The translations under genes were made by a program, and so were the position numbers. Under the pieces are notes generated by a model, which was not told where the DNA came from, did no database searches, and was given only the letters and a program-made list of their open reading frames with translations. Of a DNA stretch of 64,000 nucleotides, positions 25,071 to 33,730 are shown in pieces. Numbering within the stretch: position 1 is the first letter of the stretch; every line of letters starts with the position of its first letter. This DNA comes from Bacillus cytotoxicus. Lineage in GTDB: Bacteria > Bacillota > Bacilli > Bacillales > Bacillaceae_G. The stretch spans positions 54,603-118,602 of the forward strand of contig NZ_JAMBOP010000013.1 in the NCBI RefSeq assembly GCF_023715645.1, read 5' to 3'.

Positions 25071-25832
25071 CTATTTCGTTAACAAAAAGTCAAATAGTTT
25101 CGTATATTCATCAAGTAATTCGTTTGTCACATTTTTAAACACATATCCAAACATCGGTACACTCATTGCAATAAATAAAATGCCGCACGTAATTTTTAAA
25201 ACGTATGCATTCGCAAAAATATTAAGTTGCGGTGCATTTTTTGCAATTAAGATTAATACGAAATTTATAATGAATAAACAGCCCATAAGCGGAAGTGCAA
25301 TTTCTACTGCAGACGTAATTGCAAATAATAACGTTGCTAATAAACTATCTAAAAAACTCTTCGTTAATAATTGTGAAATTGCTTCTGTATATTGAAACGA
25401 CTTCAAAATTGTCGCAACAAAATAATCCATTCCGCCAAGTGCAATAAAAATAATCGTAAAGAAAATATCAAACATTGTTGAAATTAGTGTCGACTGCGCA
25501 CCAGCATTCACATCAAACAAACTCGCTTGTGATAAACCAATATCAAAATCTAAAATATGTCCCGCCATCTTAGGAATGTTCCATAAAAACTCGACAATTT
25601 TTGAAAGTGTTAATCCAATTACAATTTGTGTCCCCGCATAACCGACAATATCCCAGATCGTCTCAATATGAGAAATATTCACTTTGTCAGCGACTGTAAC
25701 CGATAATCCGAGCCCAAATGTAATTTTCACCATTGCTGGCATAGATCGCCCTGAAAAAAAGGGTAAAAAATACAAAAATGACGCAATACGGCAAAATGCA
25801 AAAAACGTTGCAACCCATAAATCCATATTCAT
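25071..25832 (-). CDS. fliR: Flagellar export gate protein FliR
   Basis: 253 residues with five to six membrane helices and FliR hallmarks RIASFLYFLPFFSGRSMPAM and IGLSQASLFDVNAGAQSTLI. It forms the export channel core with FliP and FliQ. Lies between fliQ and flhB. Confidence 0.95.
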   Translation of the reverse strand: MNMDLWVATFFAFCRIASFLYFLPFFSGRSMPAMVKITFGLGLSVTVADKVNISHIETIWDIVGYAGTQIVIGLTLSKIVEFLWNIPKMAGHILDFDIGLSQASLFDVNAGAQSTLISTMFDIFFTIIFIALGGMDYFVATILKSFQYTEAISQLLTKSFLDSLLATLLFAITSAVEIALPLMGCLFIINFVLILIAKNAPQLNIFANAYVLKITCGILFIAMSVPMFGYVFKNVTNELLDEYTKLFDFLLTK

Positions 25833-25848
25833 GTTCCGTCACCCTTTT

Positions 25849-26124
25849 TCAATACGGACGCAGCAACGTCGGAATTTTGTCAAATAAATCTAAAACTAAT
25901 GTTGTAATTTCTTGAAACATCCATGGACCAAGTATGATAATAACAAGAACAATGCTTGCCATTTTAGGTAAAAACGTAAGTGTTTGTTCTTGTATTTGCA
26001 TCATTGCCATTAATACCGCAAGAATGATAACAACAATCATACTTACTCCCGCAACCGGAAGTAAAATTTCAAAACCTTTATAGAAAAAAGTTTGAAATAT
26101 TTCTGTTATTGGTGATATATTCAT
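25849..26124 (-). CDS. fliQ: Flagellar export gate protein FliQ
   Basis: 91 residues with two long helices (about 18-40 and 55-78) and AVLMAMMQIQEQTLTFLPKM, the conserved FliQ hairpin loop. Part of the FliPQR channel. ATAGGAG precedes the start. Confidence 0.95.
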   Translation of the reverse strand: MNISPITEIFQTFFYKGFEILLPVAGVSMIVVIILAVLMAMMQIQEQTLTFLPKMASIVLVIIILGPWMFQEITTLVLDLFDKIPTLLRPY

Positions 26125-26180
26125 GCAAATATGACTCCTATCACGTATTGTACAAACAAATTTCTTTCTCTAATCGGCTC

Positions 26181-26939
26181 TTAAGCAACCGTTTTAAACA
26201 TAATATCGACGATTTTCGTATATCCACCTAAATATACAAAAACGAGTATTTTAAATGGTAAACTTAAGATCATCGGCGGCACCATCATCATTCCGAGATA
26301 CATGAGTAATGTACTAACGATTAAATCAATAAAAACAAACGATAAATAAATAAACATCCCTGTTAATAAGCCTTTTTGAATTTGAGTCAATGTAAAAGAC
26401 GGAACGAGAGTAAATAAAGAAATATCTTTCACATCTTTTGGCAACTCTTCATTTCGAACTTTTAACATCATTTTCAAATCATGCTTATACGTATGCTTTG
26501 ACATGTAATCTTTCATAATCGGTTCTGTCTTCGCTGCTGCTTGACTCACTGTAATCTTGTCTTTTGTCATCGGATCCCAGACATCGCTTTTTAAATGCCC
26601 AAGAACAGGCTGCATCGTAAATAACGATAAAAACAACGCTAAGCCAACAAGTACTTGGTTGGGTGGTAAATTCATAACACCGAGTCCTTGACGTGTAATT
26701 CCAAGAACAATCATAAAATAAGTAAAGTGCGTAAACAGAAGCACAATAGACGAAGATAACGATAATAGCGTTACAAGTAAGAAAAGTTGGACACTCGAGT
26801 TATTCGTAAACTCTTTTCCATTTTCAAAATGAATAAATCCATTCGGTTCCGCGTACGCTGAATTTGCAAAAATAATGCAAAAAACAATAGAAAATGCAAA
26901 AATAATACTACTTGAAGAGATAATTTTTTTTATTTTCAT
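26181..26939 (-). CDS. fliP: Flagellar export gate protein FliP
   Basis: 252 residues with a cleavable signal peptide (1-30, ending ANSAYAEP), then the FliP pattern: FTHFTYFMIVLGITRQGLGV, PPNQVLVGLALFLSLFTM, and a C-terminal helix pair with MMVPPMILSLPFKI. Its start overlaps the stop of the FliO-like gene by 4 bases, which suggests translational coupling. Confidence 0.95.
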   Translation of the reverse strand: MKIKKIISSSSIIFAFSIVFCIIFANSAYAEPNGFIHFENGKEFTNNSSVQLFLLVTLLSLSSSIVLLFTHFTYFMIVLGITRQGLGVMNLPPNQVLVGLALFLSLFTMQPVLGHLKSDVWDPMTKDKITVSQAAAKTEPIMKDYMSKHTYKHDLKMMLKVRNEELPKDVKDISLFTLVPSFTLTQIQKGLLTGMFIYLSFVFIDLIVSTLLMYLGMMMVPPMILSLPFKILVFVYLGGYTKIVDIMFKTVA

Positions 26940-27259
26940 GATGCATCCTCTACTTTTTCCTGCTGAATTTTTTCCTCTTTCATCGCCTCTTCTAATACTT
27001 TATGAAACTGATTTCCCGACAACTGGATGGAATGACTGCCGTTATTACCTATAACAGTAAACACTTGCTTACCATCTACTTCAAATAAGAATGCACTCGT
27101 TTGATGGTTGACATGCAAGCCATCTTTCACTTGAATCAAACCATTTTCCCCTTGCTTATAGAACTGGTGTTTTCTCGTCTTTTTCGTCATATAATAAGCA
27201 CCATATCCGAGAGCACCAAATAATAATACAACTTGCACTAAGGTTGTCATATAACTCAT
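26936..27259 (-). CDS. fliO: FliO-like flagellar export accessory protein
   Basis: 107 residues with one N-terminal helix (about 5-24: TTLVQVVLLFGALGYGAYYM) and a small beta-rich cytosolic domain (LIQVKDGLHVNHQTSAFLFEVDGKQVFTVIG). Position between fliN and fliP, and this layout, fit FliO/FliZ, the scaffold for FliP ring assembly. Sequence conservation in this family is low, so synteny is the main support. Confidence 0.8.
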   Translation of the reverse strand: MSYMTTLVQVVLLFGALGYGAYYMTKKTRKHQFYKQGENGLIQVKDGLHVNHQTSAFLFEVDGKQVFTVIGNNGSHSIQLSGNQFHKVLEEAMKEEKIQQEKVEDAS

Positions 27260-27271
27260 ATGACACCTCCT

Positions 27272-27619
27272 TTATTCATTCTCATTCGCCGCAGCTAATA
27301 CCGCTTTTTTCTTATCGGCTTGAATTTCAGAAATGATAATTCCAAAATTTGCGTCCATCACAATTGCTTCACCAATTCCCACTTTTTCATCACTTAAATA
27401 TACATCGACTTTATGTCCTAAGTTTTTTTCTACCTCTAAAATATCACCAACCTTCAGTTTTTTCACATCAGCTAGTGTTACACTTTTCTTGCCAAGTCGC
27501 ACACCAAGTTCAATAGAGATATCTGAAACTTTTTCAATATGAGCTTTTGATTGCTCATTGTAATCTTTTACAACTTCATCTAAATCTACTAACGTAACAG
27601 AACATACTTCATGCTTCAT
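27272..27619 (-). CDS. fliN: Flagellar motor switch protein FliN
   Basis: 115 residues, mainly one SpoA (C-ring) domain: DISIELGVRLGKKSVTLADVKKLKVGDILEVEKN and VDVYLSDEKVGIGEAIVMDANFGIIISEI (in part). It forms the base of the C ring with FliM. Shorter than B. subtilis FliY because the CheC part is in a separate gene at 56.6-58.1 kb. Confidence 0.92.
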   Translation of the reverse strand: MKHEVCSVTLVDLDEVVKDYNEQSKAHIEKVSDISIELGVRLGKKSVTLADVKKLKVGDILEVEKNLGHKVDVYLSDEKVGIGEAIVMDANFGIIISEIQADKKKAVLAAANENE

Positions 27620-27636
27620 ATCCTACTCTCCCTCTC

Positions 27637-28623
27637 TTACTCTACAAAGCTTTTAAATAAAAATGCTTTACGCTGCCCTTCTTTTCCGATAAAACAATTA
27701 AACTTATGTTTCCCATCAACATACCCTCGTAATTGATCTGTTACTTTTGTATGTAATGGGATAATATCGCCTTCCTCAAACTGCTCTAGGTTGCCGATTG
27801 TCATCTTCTCTTCACCAATCGCGATATGTATCGGTTTACGAACTTTTTGTACTTCTGTTTCCACTTCAGTAGAATATGTTTTTCGTTTATCAGAAGAATG
27901 TTCAACAATATTCTCTGACGTTAACTTATCCATAATCTCTTCAACAGATAAAAACGGAATGCCTAGTCGCACTGTTGTATTCCAATAATCCGTTTTCATA
28001 TCTACGTTTAACAGCGAAATAATGTCACTTGCCGTTGTAATTTTAAGAACATTTGGATCTGTTTCTGTTGCCACAAGGTGCGGTTGTATCTCAAGTATAC
28101 TTTCAAACGATCGTTTTAAATTATCACAAAGAATAGAAAATACATTATCCAATGTTATAAATTCAAACGATGTTAACGGTCTGCGAAGTGTAAAATCACG
28201 CTTCGGTTCTCCGCCAAGCCAGCACTCATGGATATAAATGATGAAAGCTAAGTCCATTTCAATAACAATCTCACCAAGGTTTGGCAAACCTAGATCAACA
28301 ACACAATATAAATAATAATCTTTCGGCATTTTCTCTACATACTCACTCGTAAATGGAACTTGCTCCACTGTCGATGGATCCAGCTCCATTGGAATACGGA
28401 TTCGGGCTGCAAGCGCTTGAGCCGTCTGTTTTCCAAAGTTCGTCGCGATCGTTTGTAAACTCCGCAAGTGCTCTACACCAAATTTTTCTGGTCTATTAAA
28501 ATCATATTCTTGAAACTTGCCTTGTTTCTCTGCTTCCTGTGCAAAATCTGGCATTTCTGCCCCTTCATTCATCGCCCTTAACAGCGCGTCAATTTGCTCT
28601 TGACTTAATTTATCACCGCTCAT
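27637..28623 (-). CDS. fliM: Flagellar motor switch protein FliM
   Basis: 328 residues: the N-terminal CheY-P binding peptide LSQEQIDALLRAMNE, a CheC-like middle domain (about 45-230) and a C-terminal SpoA domain (about 245-325: IHIAIGEEKMTIGNLEQFEEGDII). It receives the chemotaxis signal and sets rotation direction. An AAGGGGA site precedes the ATG. Confidence 0.95.
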   Translation of the reverse strand: MSGDKLSQEQIDALLRAMNEGAEMPDFAQEAEKQGKFQEYDFNRPEKFGVEHLRSLQTIATNFGKQTAQALAARIRIPMELDPSTVEQVPFTSEYVEKMPKDYYLYCVVDLGLPNLGEIVIEMDLAFIIYIHECWLGGEPKRDFTLRRPLTSFEFITLDNVFSILCDNLKRSFESILEIQPHLVATETDPNVLKITTASDIISLLNVDMKTDYWNTTVRLGIPFLSVEEIMDKLTSENIVEHSSDKRKTYSTEVETEVQKVRKPIHIAIGEEKMTIGNLEQFEEGDIIPLHTKVTDQLRGYVDGKHKFNCFIGKEGQRKAFLFKSFVE

Positions 28624-28637
28624 GAAAATCCCCTTTC

Positions 28638-28862
28638 TTATTTCTTCAACTCGACAACTTCAACGTACATTTTGCCGCTTTTTGTCAAAATTTTGCCGGT
28701 TCCAATTTCTTGATTTTCTAACATAATACGCACTGTATTTTTCTTGGAATGTTCAAGGCGATACAATGTTCCTTTTGTAATGTGAAGCAGATCATCAATC
28801 TTCTTTTTCGTCTTTCCAATTTCAAAATGAATTGTTAGTGGAATATCATCATGTAATTTCAT
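28638..28862 (-). CDS. Small SpoA-domain protein (FliN-like)
   Basis: 74 residues from the ATG at 28862, which has GGGAG nearby; a frame extension of seven codons is not supported. The whole protein is one SpoA domain (IPLTIHFEIGKTKKKIDDLLHITKGTLYRL, ending KSGKMYVEVVELKK). It is a third SpoA protein next to FliM and FliN. It may be a minor C-ring part or a remnant of a duplicated fliN; which cannot be decided here. Confidence 0.75.
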   Translation of the reverse strand: MKLHDDIPLTIHFEIGKTKKKIDDLLHITKGTLYRLEHSKKNTVRIMLENQEIGTGKILTKSGKMYVEVVELKK

Positions 28863-28915
28863 TTCTAGCAACTCCCATATCATGTTTACACAATTTCTGT
28901 TTTATATAAGAAACT

Positions 28916-29623
28916 TTACTTGGAAACATCAACATTTAATATTTTTTTAATATATTTTTCTGTTTCTTGAAACGGTGGTACACCCCCATACTTTTTCACA
29001 TTTCCTGGTCCTGCATTATAAGCTGCAAGTGCCAATACGAGATCCCCATTATATTTTTTCAAATATCCCGTTAATTCCTTCACACCACCTTCGATGTTTT
29101 CAGCAGGTGAAAATGGATTTTTCACACCCTGTTCCTTCACATTATCTGGCATAAGCTGCATTAATCCCAGTGCGCCTGCTGAAGAGACTGTATTTGGATT
29201 GTAATCTGATTCTACTTCGATCATTTTCTGAATTAACGTTTTTGGAATACCATATGTATTACTTGTTTTTTGAATAATATCCACATACTTTCCTTCATTC
29301 TTAGATCGTACGTTTTGAATATTATATTTTTTCGTTAATCCCCACGTATCCATATCCGTGTTTGTTACATCAGAAAAACGACGCGAAAACTCCTGCTGAG
29401 CAACTTGCAAAGGTTCCGCATTTTTCACGTCCATCTCAGTTGCTACATTTTGATTCTCTCTTACTTGAGAAAGCTTCTTATCCATTTTCACTTCCTTGGC
29501 AGTTTCATTTTGAAGTGCCACTCCAAATGAACTACTCATAAAAGCTTTTGGACTACTTAGCTTTTTCTCTATCTGCCCTTTTCTATAAGAAAGGACTTCT
29601 TTCACTACATTTCCAATAATCAT
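28916..29623 (-). CDS. Lytic transglycosylase of the flagellar cluster
   Basis: 235 residues with a C-terminal SLT domain (about 115-230): the catalytic glutamate in MIEVESDYNPNTVSSAGALG, then LMQLMP and LVLALAAYNAGPGNVKKYGG. No signal peptide is seen, so export by the flagellar system is plausible. It is probably the enzyme that opens peptidoglycan for the rod, since no FlgJ is present. First gene of the fliM-flgG unit, with AAAGGTGAT before the ATG. Confidence 0.88.
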   Translation of the reverse strand: MIIGNVVKEVLSYRKGQIEKKLSSPKAFMSSSFGVALQNETAKEVKMDKKLSQVRENQNVATEMDVKNAEPLQVAQQEFSRRFSDVTNTDMDTWGLTKKYNIQNVRSKNEGKYVDIIQKTSNTYGIPKTLIQKMIEVESDYNPNTVSSAGALGLMQLMPDNVKEQGVKNPFSPAENIEGGVKELTGYLKKYNGDLVLALAAYNAGPGNVKKYGGVPPFQETEKYIKKILNVDVSK

Positions 29624-29665
29624 AATATCACCTTTTAGTTAAATAGAGATAACCTAATATTAGAG

Positions 29666-29678
29666 TTTTTTATAAAAC
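29666..29678. promoter_or_regulatory. Candidate MogR box upstream of the transglycosylase-fliM unit
   Basis: TTTTTTATAAAAC fits the TTTT-N5-AAAA pattern of Listeria MogR sites at 12 of 13 positions, 43 bases upstream of the start at 29623. AT-rich DNA makes chance matches common. Confidence 0.3.
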
Positions 29679-29794
29679 TTTGCAATAATCTTAAAAAAAA
29701 ATACGGATAATTAATAAGATAAACTTAAGTTTTTCACAAAAATAAGTAATAAGCGGATATATTTTACATTTTATATAGATATAAATTGAAAAAC

Positions 29795-29940
29795 TGGCAT
29801 AAAAACCTTTTCTTTTTAGATGGGTGAGAGCGTCTGGCCACGCATTAGAGCGGTCAGGGCCTTTTTCTGCCACATGCCTAGTTTAACAAAGGGAGCAGGT
29901 CAGTAGGAGGCATGTTTGATTCCGCAGAGCTGCAATCTTT
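29795..29940 (+). repeat. bcr-like repeat, copy 6
   Basis: Full core: GGCATAAAAACC, GCGTCTGGCCACGC, GGTCAGGGCC, CCACATGCC and GCAGGTCAGT. Confidence 0.8.
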
Positions 29941-29989
29941 GTTTTAAAAAGCCGATTTGGATTTATATAGATATACATCCAAATCACAG

Positions 29990-30246
29990 CTTAAAAAACT
30001 TACTTTTTTGATGGACGAGAGCGTCTGGCTATACGTAGAAGCAGTCAGGGCCTGTTCCCCTACCACGCGCAAAGTTTTAAAACAAAGAAAAGTAGTAAAG
30101 TGTAGGTCCATTTTTATCCCCATGACAGCAATCTATATGCTGAAAAATGAAAATAACTTGCTATAGGTAATAAGGAGGGGGCGTATTTTCGCTGGAATTA
30201 TACTCCTTACCGAACTTCTAAACGAAATGTATGACTGAGTAGTTAC
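29990..30246 (+). repeat. Chimeric repeat: bcr-like left part with MITE right end
   Basis: Starts as a bcr-like core (AAAAAACTTAC, GCGTCTGGCTATACGTAG, GGTCAGG-like) but continues into the MITE-specific tail with CATGACAGCAATCTA, an extra GGTAATAAGGAG / CTCCTTACC hairpin and the right inverted repeat TGACTGAGTAGTTAC. The left MITE end is missing. Confidence 0.7.
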
Positions 30247-30336
30247 TTAAAAAGTACATATATAGAAAGAAAAAATAAGTTGCATGTATTTTTTAAAAAC
30301 GTAAAGATTTTTTCGGAGCACATATAATGAGGTAAC

Positions 30337-30710
30337 GACATAAAAACCCATTTCTTTTTAGGAGAGAATGAGAAAGTCTGTCCATGCATAGTAGCGGTCA
30401 GGGCCTTTTCCTGCCACGTGCCAAGTTTTAAAACAAAGAAAGGTAGCAAAGTGTAGGTCCATTTTTACCTCGCATTAACGGGCAGTACAGGACAGGGACT
30501 CACGGGGAAGAAAACTGCCCGTAAAAGCCCGATTGGTGAGAGCTTTCCATCAGTGAGAAAAGCGTCACTGATGGGAGTTTCACTTTATCTTCATGACAGC
30601 AATCTATATGCTAAAAAATGAAAATAACTTTCTATAGGTAATAAGGAGGTTTCGCTGGAATCATACTCCTTACCAAACTTCTAAATGAAATGTATGACTG
30701 AGTAGTTGCC
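30337..30710 (+). repeat. Chimeric MITE with a nested insertion
   Basis: Same plan as the preceding repeat, ending TGACTGAGTAGTTGCC, but interrupted at about 30468-30590 by another repeat. The left end is again bcr-like (CGACATAAAAACCC). Confidence 0.7.
30468..30590. repeat. Nested palindrome-rich repeat
   Basis: About 120 bases inserted in the MITE between two TTTA tetramers. It holds two stem-loops: ACGGGCAGT / ACTGCCCGT and CCATCAGTGA / TCACTGATGG. Related degenerate sequence is seen at 37019-37055 and 58302-58360. Confidence 0.6.
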
Positions 30711-30877
30711 TTCTATTATTAATAGTAGCTCCCCTATAATGATTCAGCGAAAACATAAAACATTATTCGTATTTATAAACAAATCACTTGAAACAACAGT
30801 AAAATGTGGTCAATGAAGGGAAATGAAAAATCTCAGATTATTTCATTTCCCTTCATAATATCAATACAAATTGAAAA

Positions 30878-31010
30878 AACGGCAAAAAGCCTCTCTTTTT
30901 GAGATCGGCAAGAGTATCTAGCTATAAGGCCTATTTCTGCCACGTGCCAAGTTTTAAAAACATAAAAAGCGAGTACAGATGATGTTTACTCTGCATCGTA
31001 CTGATATGTT
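30878..31010 (+). repeat. bcr-like repeat with internal deletion, copy 7
   Basis: GGCAAAAAGCC, AGAGTATCTAGC and TGCCACGTGCCAAG are present; the middle with GGTCAGGG is lost. Confidence 0.65.
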
Positions 31011-31245
31011 GAATAATCAAAATGAATGTACATAGATTTTTTCTCCTATATTCATTTAAGAAATTCATCTTTTTTTAAATTTTTTTTATTAAATTTATCA
31101 ATTCCCCCAATGATATTACATAAAAATATGTAATATCATTTATTCTCTATGTTCTCAAAACCCTTGATACATAAGGGTTAATTTGATTTCTATTACTATG
31201 ATTTTTATATTTGGTATTTTTATATTCATTTATTCCGATAAACCG

Positions 31246-31274
31246 TTGACATATTATAAAATACGGATTACAAT
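31246..31274 (+). promoter_or_regulatory. Sigma-A-type promoter of flagellin
   Basis: TTGACA (31246-31251), a 17-base spacer and TACAAT (31269-31274), about 90 bases before the flagellin ATG. This near-consensus SigA promoter fits the lack of SigD in the B. cereus group. Confidence 0.8.
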
Positions 31275-31365
31275 AAGGTTGTGGTTGATTGATCCGCATA
31301 TCTTAATAAAAAGATTTAGGGAACGGTCAATTAATAAAAAACAAAAATTTTGGGGGTTTTTAATC

Positions 31366-32214
31366 ATGAGAATTAACACTAACATCAACAGCATGCGTAC
31401 TCAAGAGTACATGCGCCAAACACAAGACAAAATGAACACTGCTATGAACCGTTTATCAAGCGGTAAACGCATCAACAGTGCAGCTGACGATGCAGCTGGT
31501 TTAGCAATCGCTACTCGTATGACTGCTAAAAAAGGCGGCCTAGAAATGGGTGCTAAAAATACTCAAGACGCTATGTCTTCATTACGCACTGCTGATTCAG
31601 CATTAGGATCAATTTCAAACATCTTACTTCGTATGCGTGACCTTGCAACACAAGCTGCAACTGGCACAAACAATGACACAGATAGAAATTCTTTAGACTT
31701 AGAATACCAAGAATTAACTCAAGAAATTAACCATATTTCTGATAAAACAAACTTTAATGGTAAAGCGATATTAGCAGCTACAGGTACAGATATGAAGATT
31801 CAACTTTCTGACGTATCTGAAGATACTCTTGAAATTAAATCAGTTGATGCGCATGTAGCTAAATTAGTTGCTGGTGCTCTTGATGCTACTGGTGCTGTTG
31901 CTGCTGCTCCTGCTACAGATATCAAAACTGACGTTAATGCTGGACAAGCTATGAGAGACATTGATAAAGCTATTCAAACTGTTGCTGATATGCGTGCAAC
32001 TTACGGTTCTCAATTAAACCGTTTAGACCATAACTTAAACAACGTATCTAGCCAATCTATCAACATGGGTGCTGCAGCTTCTCAAATCCAAGACGCTGAC
32101 ATGGCGAAAGAAATGTCTGAAATGACTAAGTTCAAAATCTTGAACGAAGCTGGTATCAGCATGCTTTCTCAAGCTAACCAAACTCCACAAATGGTAAGTA
32201 AATTATTACAATAA
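31366..32214 (+). CDS. hag: Flagellin
   Basis: 282 residues from the ATG at 31366 behind TTTTGGGGG; the longer open frame upstream crosses the promoter. The N-terminal D0/D1 part (MRINTNINSMRTQEYMRQTQ, RLSSGKRINSAADDAAGLAI) and the C-terminal part (SQIQDADMAKEMSEMTKFKI, SMLSQANQTPQMVSKLLQ) are conserved, with only a short alanine-rich middle (about 175-215). It is the filament subunit, exported with FliS. It is the only flagellin in the window and is on the opposite strand to most of the cluster. A strong terminator follows. Confidence 0.96.
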   Translation: MRINTNINSMRTQEYMRQTQDKMNTAMNRLSSGKRINSAADDAAGLAIATRMTAKKGGLEMGAKNTQDAMSSLRTADSALGSISNILLRMRDLATQAATGTNNDTDRNSLDLEYQELTQEINHISDKTNFNGKAILAATGTDMKIQLSDVSEDTLEIKSVDAHVAKLVAGALDATGAVAAAPATDIKTDVNAGQAMRDIDKAIQTVADMRATYGSQLNRLDHNLNNVSSQSINMGAAASQIQDADMAKEMSEMTKFKILNEAGISMLSQANQTPQMVSKLLQ

Positions 32215-32231
32215 TCCATTTGATGATATAA

Positions 32232-32271
32232 CAGAAAAAAACCTTTCCGCTTGCGGTTAGGTTTTTTTCTG
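32232..32271 (+). terminator. Terminator of flagellin
   Basis: CAGAAAAAAACCTTTCCGC pairs with GCGGTTAGGTTTTTTTCTG around a TT turn; a T run is contained in the 3' arm. Confidence 0.88.
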
Positions 32272-32364
32272 TATTGAAGTAAAATAAGTGTTTATCCCTC
32301 CCCTCTCTGTTCCAACTTTCCCCCATGCAGCTTTCCTATATTCTCGAGCTTTTAAAATTAAAAA

Positions 32365-32527
32365 GTAACTACTCAGTCACTCTATGAAAAAAAGGCAGAA
32401 AAACATTTTTTAAAATGGTCGAGAAGGACTGGCTATGCATAGGAGCGGTCAGTGCCTTTTCCTGCCACGCGCAAAGCTTTAAAACAAAGAAAGGCAGCTT
32501 TGTGAATTTTTCATAGTTGAGTAGTCA
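32365..32527 (+). mobile_element. MITE with degenerate right end, copy D
   Basis: Left inverted repeat GTAACTACTCAGTCAC is intact, a bcr-like core follows, and the right end has decayed to TAGTTGAGTAGTCAT. A direct repeat at the flanks is not clear. Confidence 0.7.
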
Positions 32528-32611
32528 TATAACAATACCATTTCAACTACACATATCCCAACAAAAACAGTAACAAAAGGGGTTACTCAGAATAGACATT
32601 TTTCTGCAACC

Positions 32612-32745
32612 TTACACTCCCCCCTCTCTTTTTGTTTTAAACCCCGCACGTGGCAAAAACAAGCCCTGACCGCTTCTATGCACGGCCCGATGCTCTGGCC
32701 CATTCAAAAAGAGAGGGTTTTTATGTTTTTTAAAATTCATATTTA
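32612..32745 (-). repeat. bcr-like repeat, copy 8
   Basis: Minus orientation: TTTGTTTTAAACCCCGCACG, CCCTGACCGCTTCTATGCAC, and GGTTTTTATG at the right. It fills the space between the flagellin and mogR terminal regions. Confidence 0.75.
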
Positions 32746-32782
32746 TATAAAAAAGAAGTCGTCCGCTTCCGGATGACTTCTC

Positions 32783-33730
32783 TTATTTCACCACTGACAC
32801 AACCTGCCCACTGCGATCAATCATAACTTTTAATTGTCCTTCTGTTGGACCACTATATAATCCAAGTTTATACAAGTCTTGTTTGCACATATTTACGAAA
32901 TACGGCAAGGTACGAATTTGTTCTACATCAGAACTTGTGATAAAGCGAATCATATGATTTGTCATTTCTCTCATATCTGCTACAAGCTCCTCTTTTTCTC
33001 TTCGTAAGCGCTCTGTTTCACTGTGTAAAGCCATAATTTCTTTTCTAAATCCATCGATATCTTGTTCATCTTTGAACCGCTCTGCAGCCATGCTAGACAA
33101 TTTATAAATTCCATCCATAAAGCGATACAACCCAGTTGCATTCTGTTCATCTTTTTCATCTATCGATTGGAAATTATCAACAATCCCGGACAATACAGTA
33201 ACAAGATTATTATCTATTTTGGGACTTTCCTCTTTTATTTTTACTTCTTTTTTATACTCTTCCTTATGAAAAGGTAATTGTTTTATAAAAGTAGTCTTTC
33301 GTTTTCGACCTGGTTTTTGTTTTTTTATATTTTCTAAACCAATTTCTTCTTTTCTTAATTTATAATACGTATTCTGCAATTGACTTGGTGTTTTTAAAAA
33401 TAGTTGTAATTTTTCCTTACTTAAACAATCAGAAATCTCTAAAATGTTCATACCGTTCTGCTGACAAAATTGGTAAACTCCTTGTAATAAAGCTAACTCA
33501 GACTTCAACCATGCTATATCTGACTGTTCGTATACTTCAAAACCACCAAATTTTTCTATATCCATTTGAAAAAGAAACATTTTATTATACAAATCCAATA
33601 CTTCTTCAAATTTCATATGGAATTTTTTTGATATTTTTCTAAATTCCTCTTCCGTATTTTTCATTTTACCTTTCTTTTTCAGTAATTCTTGTAACTTCTT
33701 TAAAACGAAAACTGCGTTGTCTTGTGCCAT
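32783..33730 (-). CDS. mogR: Motility gene repressor MogR
   Basis: 315 residues from the ATG at 33730 with AAGGGGAG upstream; a start 12 codons earlier is possible. It closely matches Listeria MogR where I can compare: KTPSQLQNTYYKLRKEEI and KKQKPGRKRKT (DNA-binding region, about residues 120-160), SDIAWLKSELALLQGVYQF, and a coiled coil (FRKEIMALHSETERLRREKEE) before a C-terminal dimer region. MogR represses flagellar genes by binding AT-rich TTTT-N5-AAAA sites. The gene lies between cheV and flagellin, as in other B. cereus group genomes. GmaR, its Listeria anti-repressor, is not seen here. Confidence 0.9.
   Translation of the reverse strand: MAQDNAVFVLKKLQELLKKKGKMKNTEEEFRKISKKFHMKFEEVLDLYNKMFLFQMDIEKFGGFEVYEQSDIAWLKSELALLQGVYQFCQQNGMNILEISDCLSKEKLQLFLKTPSQLQNTYYKLRKEEIGLENIKKQKPGRKRKTTFIKQLPFHKEEYKKEVKIKEESPKIDNNLVTVLSGIVDNFQSIDEKDEQNATGLYRFMDGIYKLSSMAAERFKDEQDIDGFRKEIMALHSETERLRREKEELVADMREMTNHMIRFITSSDVEQIRTLPYFVNMCKQDLYKLGLYSGPTEGQLKVMIDRSGQVVSVVK

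Larger units (their letters stand above)
29624..31365. other. 1.7-kb gene-free region full of repeats, upstream of flagellin
   Basis: No gene is supported. It contains a free bcr-like copy, a chimeric MITE end, a nested MITE, a second decayed bcr-like copy and the flagellin promoter. The region separates the divergent fliM unit and flagellin gene. Confidence 0.6.

Noticed and set aside
31246-31274. SigD-type flagellin promoter
   Set aside because: No TAAA-N15-GCCGATAA pattern is seen; a near-consensus SigA promoter is.
31183-31365. Upstream extension of flagellin
   Set aside because: It covers the sigma-A promoter, and the flagellin start MRINTN has its own GGGGG site.
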